This document shows, piece after piece, positions 53,463-61,821 of a stretch of DNA of 64,000 nt. The stretch covers positions 2,918,001 through 2,982,000 of the forward strand of contig NZ_AP023368.1 in assembly GCF_014218355.1 (NCBI RefSeq), written 5' to 3'. The notes beneath the pieces are model-generated. The model searched no databases. It was given only the letters and a program-made list of their open reading frames with translations, and was not told the DNA's origin. Numbering within the stretch: the first letter of the stretch is position 1; each line of letters begins with the position of its first letter. Both the position numbers and the translations under genes were made by a program. Origin of the DNA: Anaerocolumna chitinilytica (GTDB lineage Bacteria > Bacillota > Clostridia > Lachnospirales > Lachnospiraceae).

Positions 53463-54075
53463 AATATGCGGACTTACCAGAGAAGAAGACATAAATATAG
53501 TTAACTACTATCAGCCGGATTATATTGGTTTTGTCTTCGCAGAGAGTAAGAGAAAGGTTACCAAAGAAAAAGCTGCCAGATTAAAGAGGCAGCTGGATAC
53601 AAATATTCAAGCAGTGGGAGTGTTTGTTAATACGCCTATTCAGGATATTTTGGACCTTTGCAATGAAAATATTATTGATATGATACAACTCCATGGTAAT
53701 GAAAAGGAAGATTATATACTTGAACTAAAAAATAAGCTGCCGCATCCAATAATAAAAGCGCTCAGACCTGACTCAAAAGAGAACATTGAAAAAAGCCTCA
53801 CTTTACCCTCGGATTATCTCCTTGTTGATACTTATATAGAAGGACAGTTCGGAGGCAGTGGAAGGACTTTTGACTGGAGTATCCTTCCTGGGAAGGCAGA
53901 AAAAATCTTTCTGGCAGGAGGCTTAAACGCTGGTAATGCCGAAGATGCTATATTAACCTGCCGTCCATACTGCTTGGATGTGAGCAGTGGAGTAGAAACA
54001 GATGGATTAAAGGATGCCCTTAAAGTCAAAGCATTTATAGACATTGTAAGAAATGTAACCCAAAATATTAATTAA
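53449..54075 (+). CDS. trpF: Phosphoribosylanthranilate isomerase
   Basis: A 208-residue TIM-barrel isomerase. Catalytic Cys in VKICGLTREED and Asp in LLVDTYIEGQFGGSGRTFDWS; late phosphate-binding LAGGLNAGNAEDA and DVSSGVETDGLKD. ATG 53449 is preferred to the GTG at 53437 because AGAGGTG lies just upstream and the protein then begins MAKVKICG, as in homologues. Confidence 0.96.
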   Translation: MAKVKICGLTREEDINIVNYYQPDYIGFVFAESKRKVTKEKAARLKRQLDTNIQAVGVFVNTPIQDILDLCNENIIDMIQLHGNEKEDYILELKNKLPHPIIKALRPDSKENIEKSLTLPSDYLLVDTYIEGQFGGSGRTFDWSILPGKAEKIFLAGGLNAGNAEDAILTCRPYCLDVSSGVETDGLKDALKVKAFIDIVRNVTQNIN

Positions 54076-54233
54076 AACGGAAGAATAGCATTAGACTATT
54101 TCTATGGGATATATTTTAAGTTCTATATGAAATTATTATGGATTATCCCGAAATTTTAAGTAACATATCACAACAAAAAGACTGAGAGAAAAAAATCAAG
54201 AAAGGAAGCCATCGAAGTTCTTTCAGCTTCTTA

Positions 54234-54258
54234 TATGGCGGTACCGTATATTCGGTAC
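54234..54258 (+). promoter_or_regulatory. Hairpin just before trpB
   Basis: GGTACC (54240-54245) and GGTACC (54254-54259) are self-complementary and pair around GTATATTC. The trpB ATG at 54273 has no good ribosome site in front of it, while GAAAGGAAG lies some 70 bases upstream. The string TGGCGGTACCG loosely resembles a T-box bulge, but no specifier stem was found. Confidence 0.35.
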
Positions 54259-54272
54259 CAGATGATGATAAG

Positions 54273-55457
54273 ATGAAAAAAGGCAGATTTTTAGAATATG
54301 GAGGCCAATACGTACCGGAAACACTGATGAATGCAGTGAATGAATTGGAGGAGGCCTATGAGCATTATAAAAATGACCCTGAATTTGTAAACGAACTTGA
54401 GGAGTTATACCGAAATTATGCAGGAAGACCTTCCCTTTTGTATTATGCAGAGAAGATGAGTAAAGATTTAGGCGGAGCCAGAATTTACTTAAAAAGAGAA
54501 GATTTGAACCATACCGGTTCTCATAAAATTAATAATGTACTTGGGCAGGTACTTTTAGCGAAAAAGATGGGAAAGAAAAGGGTTATCGCAGAAACCGGTG
54601 CCGGACAGCACGGAGTAGCCACCGCCACAGCAGCAGCTCTTATGGGCTTGGAATGTGAAATCTTTATGGGAAAGGAAGATACGGACAGACAGGTTTTAAA
54701 TGTATATCGTATGGAACTCTTAGGTGCTAAGGTACATCCGGTGGAAAGTGGCACCCAAACCCTAAAGGATGCGGTAAATGAGACTATGCGGGAATGGACG
54801 AAGAGAGTGGAAGATACCCATTATGTACTTGGGTCGGTTATGGGTCCCCATCCCTTTCCCACGATAGTACGGGATTTTCAGAAAATAATTGGCAAAGAAA
54901 TAAAAGAACAATTAAAACTTCAGGAAGGCAGACTACCTGATGCAGTTATTGCCTGTGTAGGTGGAGGAAGTAATGCAATGGGCGCATTTTATGAGTTTAT
55001 AGAAGACTCCTCCGTCCAGCTTATCGGTTGTGAAGCTGCCGGTCTTGGTGTTGATACTAAAAAGAATGCAGCTACCATAGCAAATGGTACGGAAGGAATT
55101 TTTCATGGTATGAAATCCTTGTTCTGTCAGGACGAGTATGGTCAGATTGCACCGGTGTATTCTATCTCTGCGGGTTTGGATTATCCCGGAATCGGCCCGG
55201 AGCATGCTATGCTATATAAGACAGGGAGAGCTTCTTATGTGCCTATCACCGACGAGGAAGCAGTTAGAGCTTTTGAATATCTATCCAGAACAGAAGGAAT
55301 TATTCCGGCCATTGAAAGTGCCCATGCAGTCGCATATGCGAGAATTCTGGCTCCTCAGATGGAAAAAGATAAAATTATTGTAATTAATATATCCGGACGC
55401 GGTGATAAAGATGTAGCTGCTATTGCAAGATACAGGGGGGTTAATATCTATGAATAG
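54273..55457 (+). CDS. trpB: Tryptophan synthase beta chain
   Basis: A 394-residue PLP enzyme joining indole and serine. PLP lysine is K85 in [14 protein letters not shown]; the phosphate loop is [24 protein letters not shown] is intact. It is of the TrpB1 class that pairs with TrpA. The start has little ribosome-site sequence, so translation may be initiated in an unusual way. It overlaps trpA by 8 bases. Confidence 0.97.
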   Translation: MKKGRFLEYGGQYVPETLMNAVNELEEAYEHYKNDPEFVNELEELYRNYAGRPSLLYYAEKMSKDLGGARIYLKREDLNHTGSHKINNVLGQVLLAKKMGKKRVIAETGAGQHGVATATAAALMGLECEIFMGKEDTDRQVLNVYRMELLGAKVHPVESGTQTLKDAVNETMREWTKRVEDTHYVLGSVMGPHPFPTIVRDFQKIIGKEIKEQLKLQEGRLPDAVIACVGGGSNAMGAFYEFIEDSSVQLIGCEAAGLGVDTKKNAATIANGTEGIFHGMKSLFCQDEYGQIAPVYSISAGLDYPGIGPEHAMLYKTGRASYVPITDEEAVRAFEYLSRTEGIIPAIESAHAVAYARILAPQMEKDKIIVINISGRGDKDVAAIARYRGVNIYE

Positions 55458-56226
55458 AATAAAAAAGGCATTTTCTAATGGCAAAGCGTTTATAAGTTTT
55501 ATTACCGGCGGAGACCCGGACTTAGAAACAACGAAAGAACTTATTCTTGCCATGGAAGAGGCAGGTGCCGACTTAATCGAAATCGGTATCCCCTTTTCCG
55601 ATCCGATTGCAGAAGGAGCTGTTATTCAGGAGGCAAATGAAAGAGCTTTGTCGTCCGGCTGTACTACGGACAAACTTTTTGATGCAATCCATGAAATCAA
55701 AGAAAAAGTAAGCGTTCCCTTGGTATTTCTTACTTATATTAACCCCATTTATACCTATGGTAAAGAACGTTTCTTTAAAAGATGTGTAGAATGCGGCATA
55801 GACGGAATCATTGTACCCGACCTTCCCTTTGAAGAAAAGGAGGAGCTTTCACAAGAGAGCAGCAGATATGAAGTTAATTTAGTCTCACTGATAGCTCCTA
55901 CCTCAAATGAAAGAATAAGGATGATTGCCTCACAAGCCGAAGGTTTTATCTATTGTGTTTCATCTCTTGGAGTAACAGGGGTTCGTACAGACATTCAAAC
56001 GGATATTACCTCAATGATTTCAATGGTTCGTGAAGTTACAGATACCCCCTGCGCCATAGGCTTTGGTATATCAACCCCGGACCAGGCTAAGAAATTCGCA
56101 GCCCTTTCTGACGGTGCTATTGTTGGCAGTGCCATTGTAAAGCTGGTTGCACAATACGGAAAAGAAAGTATTGAGCCGGTAAAAACATATGTAAGAGATA
56201 TGAAAGCAGCTGTTAGTAAAGCATAA
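55450..56226 (+). CDS. trpA: Tryptophan synthase alpha chain
   Basis: A 258-residue TIM-barrel protein cleaving indole-glycerol phosphate. Catalytic Glu in [16 protein letters not shown] and Asp in [14 protein letters not shown]; phosphate sites [11 protein letters not shown] and GAIVGSAIV. Last gene of the operon. ATG 55450 follows AGGGGGG inside the end of trpB. Confidence 0.97.
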   Translation: MNRIKKAFSNGKAFISFITGGDPDLETTKELILAMEEAGADLIEIGIPFSDPIAEGAVIQEANERALSSGCTTDKLFDAIHEIKEKVSVPLVFLTYINPIYTYGKERFFKRCVECGIDGIIVPDLPFEEKEELSQESSRYEVNLVSLIAPTSNERIRMIASQAEGFIYCVSSLGVTGVRTDIQTDITSMISMVREVTDTPCAIGFGISTPDQAKKFAALSDGAIVGSAIVKLVAQYGKESIEPVKTYVRDMKAAVSKA

Positions 56227-56321
56227 GACCACCTGTTAATCTGTCTATCTCGAAAAGGCTATTACTTATTTAAGGTGGATACCGGTTCATAATAGCTTCT
56301 GTTTAAAGATAAATATGCTTT

Positions 56322-56377
56322 AAATATAAAGGAAGGTAAGCTTATCAACATCAAGCCTTACCTTCCTTTATATTTAG
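56322..56377. terminator. Bidirectional terminator after trpA
   Basis: Perfect 19-base arms 56322-56340 and 56357-56375; serves trpA and the converging yjdF gene. Confidence 0.9.
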
Positions 56378-56382
56378 CCTAA

Positions 56383-56802
56383 CTAATGTCCCTTATGCTT
56401 ATTTTTCCTTTTTTGCTGATGTAACAAGAACTGCCGGTTTTCTTCCTCTTCCTTTTGCTGGCGGGAATGACTTTTTCGAACTGTTTTGTTCTCTTCTTGT
56501 TGAAGCTTTAAAACCTGCTTAGCTTTTGATGGAAATCCTCTATCACGAAGTTCTTTATTAATTATTCGCTTCAAACGTTTTGGATTTACGCGGCTATCAG
56601 ACTTTCTTTCAGTTTTCATGGATGGGCTAAATCGAAAACCACTATAATGATTTAGAAGAAAGGCAAAAATCTCATAATCTTTTGGCTCTGAACCAAAAAT
56701 CATCCTGCAAGCTTCATATTTACCTTCATTTTCTCTTTCATAAATTCCTAACCAGAACGGGTCTTCAAATAAGACAGTAAGCTTTGATACAACTGTATCC
56801 AT
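56383..56802 (-). CDS. yjdF: YjdF family (DUF2992) protein
   Basis: A 139-residue basic protein. The N-terminal part (VVSKLTVLFEDPFWLGIYERENEGKYEACRMIFGSEPKDYEIFAFLL) is the DUF2992/YjdF signature, and the C-terminal half is a highly charged Lys/Arg/Gln-rich helix, suggesting nucleic-acid contact. In Firmicutes this gene is typically controlled by the yjdF riboswitch, which responds to azaaromatic compounds, and is thought to serve in detoxification. A leader of the right form precedes it. Confidence 0.9.
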   Translation of the reverse strand: MDTVVSKLTVLFEDPFWLGIYERENEGKYEACRMIFGSEPKDYEIFAFLLNHYSGFRFSPSMKTERKSDSRVNPKRLKRIINKELRDRGFPSKAKQVLKLQQEENKTVRKSHSRQQKEEEENRQFLLHQQKRKNKHKGH

Positions 56803-56821
56803 AATAACTCCTCCTTTTGTT

Positions 56822-56920
56822 TTGTATCACAAAGAGCGGACAACCAAGGAGGCAGGTTACTGACAGCATACGCTGCGCCCGGACTACCAACCGGGACTGT
56901 GTTTTTATCTTTGTACAAAA
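56822..56920 (-). promoter_or_regulatory. yjdF-type riboswitch leader
   Basis: Read on the minus strand, about 95 bases before yjdF are closed by GTACAAAG (near 56918) pairing with CTTTGTGATAC (56834-56824). Within lie ACACAGTCCCGG, GGTAGTCCGGG, and AACCTGCCTCC followed by GGTTGTCCG, GC-rich blocks unlike the surrounding AT-rich DNA and as expected for the yjdF motif. The gene context is decisive. The ribosome site AAGGAGG is 9 bases past the closing stem, so control of translation is plausible. Confidence 0.75.
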
Positions 56921-56922
56921 GG

Positions 56923-56952
56923 ATTATATATTAAAACGACTTTTAATGCCAG
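56923..56952 (-). promoter_or_regulatory. Promoter of yjdF
   Basis: On the minus strand CTGGCA and TATAAT (56928-56923), 18-base spacer; it would start the RNA at the riboswitch's closing stem. Confidence 0.5.
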
Positions 56953-57082
56953 ACATATTATACTAATTATAGCAAAAATAATCTTAGAATTTTATCTCAG
57001 ATGTGATAAAGTTACAGTTATATTTATAAACTCGGATATACTAATATCATCACTTATAAGTAAAAAGGAGGATATTATATAT

Positions 57083-57403
57083 ATGCTTGATTTTTTAAGA
57101 AAAACAGAGGTAACATCCATTCATGTAAACGATATTGAGAATCTTTTAGGAAAAATTGAATTATTTGATATCAGAGAACCGTATGAGTACAAAACCGGCA
57201 GCCTTAAATCTTCTAAAAATATTCCTATGGACAAGTTACTGAATACTCCTGAGAAATTTATGGACAAGGAGAAGGAGTACTATATCATTTGTCAATCCGG
57301 CGGCAGAAGTATGGCTACTTCCAAAGCACTTACAAAGGCCGGATATAAGGTTATCAATGTAGCAGGAGGTGTTGGATCTTATGTCGGAACAAAGAGACAC
57401 TAA
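57083..57403 (+). CDS. Single-domain rhodanese
   Basis: A 106-residue rhodanese-like sulfurtransferase. The active-site Cys is C70 in YYIICQSGGRSMATS, within the usual six-residue loop; LFDIREPYEYKTGSL is the other family motif. Such proteins carry sulfur as persulfide; the partner is unknown. AAAAGGAGG lies upstream of the ATG. It converges with the amine oxidase gene. Confidence 0.92.
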   Translation: MLDFLRKTEVTSIHVNDIENLLGKIELFDIREPYEYKTGSLKSSKNIPMDKLLNTPEKFMDKEKEYYIICQSGGRSMATSKALTKAGYKVINVAGGVGSYVGTKRH

Positions 57404-57446
57404 TATGATAGAAAGGGTCGTAATGAAAATAACAGTATAGGGTAGA

Positions 57447-59126
57447 TTAATGATGTTTTGTATTGTAGCTAAGAAAATTAGCAGCCAGCATACCACTATA
57501 TAAAGCTCCCTGCATCCAGCCATGCTTTGATGAGGTATGTTCTCCTGCAAAAAACATACGATTATTATATTCCGGTGTTAAACTATCATAGCCAAAATTC
57601 AGTAACTGTCCTGGAAGATTCGAAGAAAATGCACCTTTTGCGTAAGGTTCTTCATTCCAATTTATTGTCTTGTGGCCATCCACTAATTTATCCAGATATC
57701 CCATCGGAAGACCATGAACTTCCTCTACATTTCTTTTAATAAAATTAAATCGCTGTCTGTCTCCAAATCCACCAACCCTGACAGCGTCAAGTCCGATATT
57801 ATAGGCAGCTGTCATCACACCGGGAGTGCCAGGAGAGCAATCCGCATCATCCGGACAAAATAAATGGTCCGTAGGATAGAAAATAGAACGTATTGGCAGA
57901 TCCGTTGTTGAATAACCACCGTTCATTCTTCCGTAATCCGTATTTTCTTCCCAAAATCTATCTTTGCAGAAAAAGGCTGATTTTAATGCATTGTAATAAT
58001 TTAATTCTCTGATAGCCTGCATTTTCTGATTGCAAAAAAATGGATTAATATCTATCGTTCGCAACATAGAAAATGGAATTGCACAAATCACATAATCAAA
58101 TTCTTCCATTTGATCCTTTACTGATCTGGTATCATATCTAAGAGTAATGGAATCATTGGAAACCTGGTAAATACCGGTTACATAATGACCAAATTTAATT
58201 GTACAATTTCCGATAGTATCAGAAGCCTGGGTATATTCTTTCGGAGCTGTGCTTGTAAGAGAATCATAGAAAGCATATGGCAGATATTCCATACCGCCGG
58301 AAATCCGGTATATATTCATATAATCCAATGAATATTCTTCATTCAGATTCTCAAAATAATTACTTGCCAGAGAATCGCCTGTTAATGAATTTACACTGGC
58401 TAAAAGGGTAATAGCTCCTTGACTTAGTCCTAATCCTTCTAATATCTGACGTATACTATGATTAATATATGGATGAAGCTCAGGGTTATAATCAGGAAGA
58501 ATCTGTAGCAGTTCTCTTCGGATATCCGGCGATAACGCTTTTAGAGGAGAAACAAAAGCATAATCGTTCAGTGCATTCCAAGAAGTATTTTTTTCTGCTT
58601 CTGTTAAATTATACAGTGGATAAAGATATTGTTCAATATTTGACCCATCCGGATCTCTGCGTATCCTTGTATTATGGGAGTAGATAAAATTATTTGGGTT
58701 ACGCGCAGAAGACGGAACAGTAATTAGATTAAACATATTGATATAATGCCAGGTAGTCCCATGAGATACCGGTATTCTCATAGCGCCTAATTCTCCGTAA
58801 TACTTCCTGTTTCTGTCAAAGTAATGGGTATAAACCCGGCCCCCTACACGATTATCACTGGCTTCCAGAATTGTAATATCAGCACCGGTTTTACGAAGTT
58901 CAAAAGCCGCTGACAAGCCCGCTAAACCTGCACCGATAATTCCGATCTTTACCCCTTTAAAATCTCCGTAATCTGCATATGCAGTTATATCCGGAGGCGG
59001 ATTCAATAATTCAATAATATTTTCAAAATCCTCTGATCTGCCTGCGTTGCTTAAAGCATTCGCTAACATCTGATATCTTTGTGTATCCGTCGGATTAATG
59101 ACGGGACCTGTCTGTGTATTTGCCAT
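57447..59126 (-). CDS. Flavin-containing amine / L-amino-acid oxidase family protein
   Basis: A 559-residue FAD protein. The dinucleotide-binding motif is VKIGIIGAGLAGLSAAFEL with ILEASDNRVGGRV (about 61-100), preceded by a 58-residue extension. The C-terminal FAD segment is MFFAGEHTSSKHGWMQGALYSG. The pattern matches monoamine oxidase and L-amino-acid oxidases. No signal peptide, so it is probably cytoplasmic. An oxygen-using oxidase is odd in an anaerobe; it may work as a dehydrogenase or in oxygen defence. Substrate unknown. Confidence 0.88.
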   Translation of the reverse strand: MANTQTGPVINPTDTQRYQMLANALSNAGRSEDFENIIELLNPPPDITAYADYGDFKGVKIGIIGAGLAGLSAAFELRKTGADITILEASDNRVGGRVYTHYFDRNRKYYGELGAMRIPVSHGTTWHYINMFNLITVPSSARNPNNFIYSHNTRIRRDPDGSNIEQYLYPLYNLTEAEKNTSWNALNDYAFVSPLKALSPDIRRELLQILPDYNPELHPYINHSIRQILEGLGLSQGAITLLASVNSLTGDSLASNYFENLNEEYSLDYMNIYRISGGMEYLPYAFYDSLTSTAPKEYTQASDTIGNCTIKFGHYVTGIYQVSNDSITLRYDTRSVKDQMEEFDYVICAIPFSMLRTIDINPFFCNQKMQAIRELNYYNALKSAFFCKDRFWEENTDYGRMNGGYSTTDLPIRSIFYPTDHLFCPDDADCSPGTPGVMTAAYNIGLDAVRVGGFGDRQRFNFIKRNVEEVHGLPMGYLDKLVDGHKTINWNEEPYAKGAFSSNLPGQLLNFGYDSLTPEYNNRMFFAGEHTSSKHGWMQGALYSGMLAANFLSYNTKHH

Positions 59127-59240
59127 TATAATATTCCTGCTGTTTATCTTAGTGTAATGTATTTTAGAAGAATCAGAAATATTCTTATAATTACAGGGTT
59201 CTATTCCATATTAATTGAATGCAAAATATAAGAAAAGGAA

Positions 59241-59269
59241 TTGTAATCAGAAAATTTCTATTGTATAAT
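59241..59269 (+). promoter_or_regulatory. Promoter of xpt
   Basis: TTGTAA (59241-59246) and TATAAT (59264-59269), 17-base spacer, about 45 bases before the xpt ATG. The leader is too short for a purine riboswitch. Confidence 0.6.
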
Positions 59270-59319
59270 TTATTTAAAATTAATTAAATAATTATACATA
59301 TAAAGGAAGGCTGTAAAAT

Positions 59320-59898
59320 ATGAAACTACTACAGGATAGAATCAGAAGAGACGGCGTCATCAAGAGCGGAAATGTATTAAAGGTGGACAGCTTCTTAAAC
59401 CATCAGATGGATATAGAATTACTTAATGAAATTGGTAAGGAATTTAAGAGGATTTTCGAAGAATGTTCCATTAACAAGATACTTACCATAGAAGCTTCCG
59501 GCATAGGAATTGCTTGTATAACCGCCCAGTATTTCAAAGTTCCTGTAGTCTTCGCTAAAAAAGCACAGAGTATAAATATAGACGGTGCTGTATATTCTGC
59601 AAAAATTGAATCCTTCACCCATAAGAAAACCTATGATGTTATAGTATCCAAAAAATTTATTAGTTCGGAAGACAGAATCCTTATTATTGACGATTTCCTG
59701 GCAAATGGCTGTGCACTGGCCGGACTTATTGAAATCGTACGCAGTGCCGGTGCTTCCATTGAAGGTATCGGAATAGTAATAGAAAAAGGATTCCAAAGCG
59801 GCGGGGAGTTAATTCGTAATATGGGTGTAAAACTAGAATCCCTTGCAATTGTCGAAAGTATGAATGCAGAAGACGGTTCTATTGAATTTCGCGAATAA
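59320..59898 (+). CDS. xpt: Xanthine phosphoribosyltransferase
   Basis: A 192-residue purine salvage enzyme making XMP from xanthine and PRPP. N terminus MKLLQDRIRRDGVIKSGNVLKVDSFLNHQMD is typical of Xpt; the PRPP loop is ILIIDDFLANGCALAGLIE. Length is normal (about 190). It is monocistronic, with promoter and terminator. A guanine riboswitch, usual for xpt in Bacillus, is not present. Confidence 0.95.
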   Translation: MKLLQDRIRRDGVIKSGNVLKVDSFLNHQMDIELLNEIGKEFKRIFEECSINKILTIEASGIGIACITAQYFKVPVVFAKKAQSINIDGAVYSAKIESFTHKKTYDVIVSKKFISSEDRILIIDDFLANGCALAGLIEIVRSAGASIEGIGIVIEKGFQSGGELIRNMGVKLESLAIVESMNAEDGSIEFRE

Positions 59899-59909
59899 TA
59901 ATAATCAGG

Positions 59910-59940
59910 AATCCGCTTTTGAAAAAGAGCGGATTTTTTA
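59910..59940 (+). terminator. Terminator after xpt
   Basis: AATCCGCT pairs with AGCGGATT around a short A/T loop, followed by six T. Confidence 0.85.
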
Positions 59941-60007
59941 TGTACTGCATCTGTCATAATTCAAACAAATATGTGCCTGCGCCTGAAGTTGCAGGTTTTA
60001 GAAAGGC

Positions 60008-61765
60008 ATGGTTAGAAAGATGAAACATATTTTTACCTATATAAAACCCTATGGTTTTCGCATGCTGATGGGCTTTCTGATAAAGGTACTTGGTACTTTT
60101 ATGGATTTAGGATTACCATGGGTATTGGCGTATATTATTGATGAGGTTATACCTTTAAAAGAAATCAAGTACATACTGCTATGGGGTATCTTAATGCTGT
60201 TGTTATCCATAGGAGCCAGGCAATTTAATATCACAGCCAATCGTATGGCTTCCAGAGTAGCAGGCGATACAGTTAAGCGTCTTCGTCATGATTTATTCCT
60301 AAAGATAGAACAATTATCCGGGGCACAGGTAGATTTTATCTCTATTCCTTCCCTCATATCCAGAATGACTTCCGACACCTACAATATTCATCAAATGGTT
60401 GGAATGATGCAGCGGCTTGGTGTTAGAGCGCCTATCATACTAACAGGCGGAATGATCTTAACCTTCACTTTGGAACCGGTGCTTACTCTGGTATTAGTGG
60501 GCATTCTTCCCCTTCTTGCCATCACAGTATATATTGTTTCTAAAAAAGGAATTCCCTTATATGCAAAGAGTCAGGCGTCCGCTGATAAAATGGTTCGAAT
60601 TGTCCGTGAAAATGTAAATGGTATTCGTGTAATTAAAGCCTTATCTAAGTCAGAACATGAAAAAATACGTTTTGAGAAATCAAATGAAGAAGTTGTAGCA
60701 AATGAATTAAAAGCCGGCTCCACAATGGCAATCATTAACCCTGTCATGAACCTTTTGTTAAACGGCGGTTTGACCTTAGTTGTTATAATCGGGGCATACC
60801 GTGTTAACAGTGGTGCCTCAGAAGTCGGTAAGATTGTCGCTTTTCTTTCATATTTTACCATGATCTTAAATGCTATGCTTATGATAACCAGAATCTTTGT
60901 TACTACATCAAAAGCCAATGCTTCAGCCAATCGTATCTTTGAAGTGCTTCACATGGAAGAAGACTTAAAAGTTCAAGAAGAATTACCGGAAGAAGAAAGC
61001 AACTCTCATATAGTTTTTCAAAATGTAAGCTTTTCTTACCCTCAAAGGAAGGAAGAAGAAGGCAATGACGAAGAGTCTACAAATGTAGAAAATATAGATT
61101 TTAAGATAAAAGCTGGTGAATCCTTAGGAATTATCGGCGCAACTGGTTCAGGAAAAACAACATTAATAAATCTTCTGCTGCGATTTTACGATATTGAAGC
61201 AGGAGGAATCTATATCAACGGTAAGAATGTAAAAAGCTATACCCTTAAGGAATTAAGAAGAAAATTCGGTGTAGTCTTCCAAAACGATGTTATTTTTGCT
61301 GATACAATATCCGGTAATATTGGATTTCACCGAGAACTTACAAAGGAAAGAATCCGTGAAGCTGCCAAAGACGCTCAAGCTGTCGAATTCATTGAGCAGC
61401 TTCAAACTTCTGATAATGACGGCTATGAATATGCCGCTGCAATAAAAGGAGCCAATTTAAGCGGAGGCCAGAAGCAAAGATTACTCATCGCAAGAGCCTT
61501 AGCCTCCCATCCGGAAATATTAGTATTAGATGATTCCTCTAGTGCCTTAGACTATAAAACAGATGCTAATCTAAGAACAGCCTTACGAGAGCATTATCAG
61601 AATACAACTACTATCATGATAGCTCAGAGAATCAGTTCAATTATGAATATGGATCATATTCTGGTTATGGAAGACGGCAAGATGATTGGTTATGGAAACC
61701 ATGATGTGCTTTTACATAGCTGCTCCGTTTATAATGAGATATATCAATCCCAGATGGGAGAATAA
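60008..61765 (+). CDS. ABC exporter subunit with degenerate ATP site (BmrC/YheI-like)
   Basis: A 585-residue half-exporter: six membrane helices (about 1-320) and an ATPase domain. Walker A is GATGSGKT (377-384) and the signature LSGGQ (484-488) is canonical, but the Walker B Glu is Asp (D509 in VLDDSSSALD) and the H-loop His is Gln (Q540 in IAQRIS). It therefore supplies the non-hydrolysing site of a heterodimer with the next gene, as in BmrCD and TM287/288. Probable multidrug or lipid exporter. Start 60008 or 60020; both have only fair ribosome sites. Confidence 0.92.
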   Translation: MVRKMKHIFTYIKPYGFRMLMGFLIKVLGTFMDLGLPWVLAYIIDEVIPLKEIKYILLWGILMLLLSIGARQFNITANRMASRVAGDTVKRLRHDLFLKIEQLSGAQVDFISIPSLISRMTSDTYNIHQMVGMMQRLGVRAPIILTGGMILTFTLEPVLTLVLVGILPLLAITVYIVSKKGIPLYAKSQASADKMVRIVRENVNGIRVIKALSKSEHEKIRFEKSNEEVVANELKAGSTMAIINPVMNLLLNGGLTLVVIIGAYRVNSGASEVGKIVAFLSYFTMILNAMLMITRIFVTTSKANASANRIFEVLHMEEDLKVQEELPEEESNSHIVFQNVSFSYPQRKEEEGNDEESTNVENIDFKIKAGESLGIIGATGSGKTTLINLLLRFYDIEAGGIYINGKNVKSYTLKELRRKFGVVFQNDVIFADTISGNIGFHRELTKERIREAAKDAQAVEFIEQLQTSDNDGYEYAAAIKGANLSGGQKQRLLIARALASHPEILVLDDSSSALDYKTDANLRTALREHYQNTTTIMIAQRISSIMNMDHILVMEDGKMIGYGNHDVLLHSCSVYNEIYQSQMGE

Positions 61766-61821
61766 TAGAAAAAATGTACCTGGCGTATGGTAATAGTCTA
61801 TGAGAAAAAGGGAGTGTAACG

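Noticed and set aside
59270..59319. Purine riboswitch upstream of xpt
   Set aside because: Promoter to start codon leaves about 45 bases of AT-rich leader, too short for the aptamer, and no conserved loops are present.
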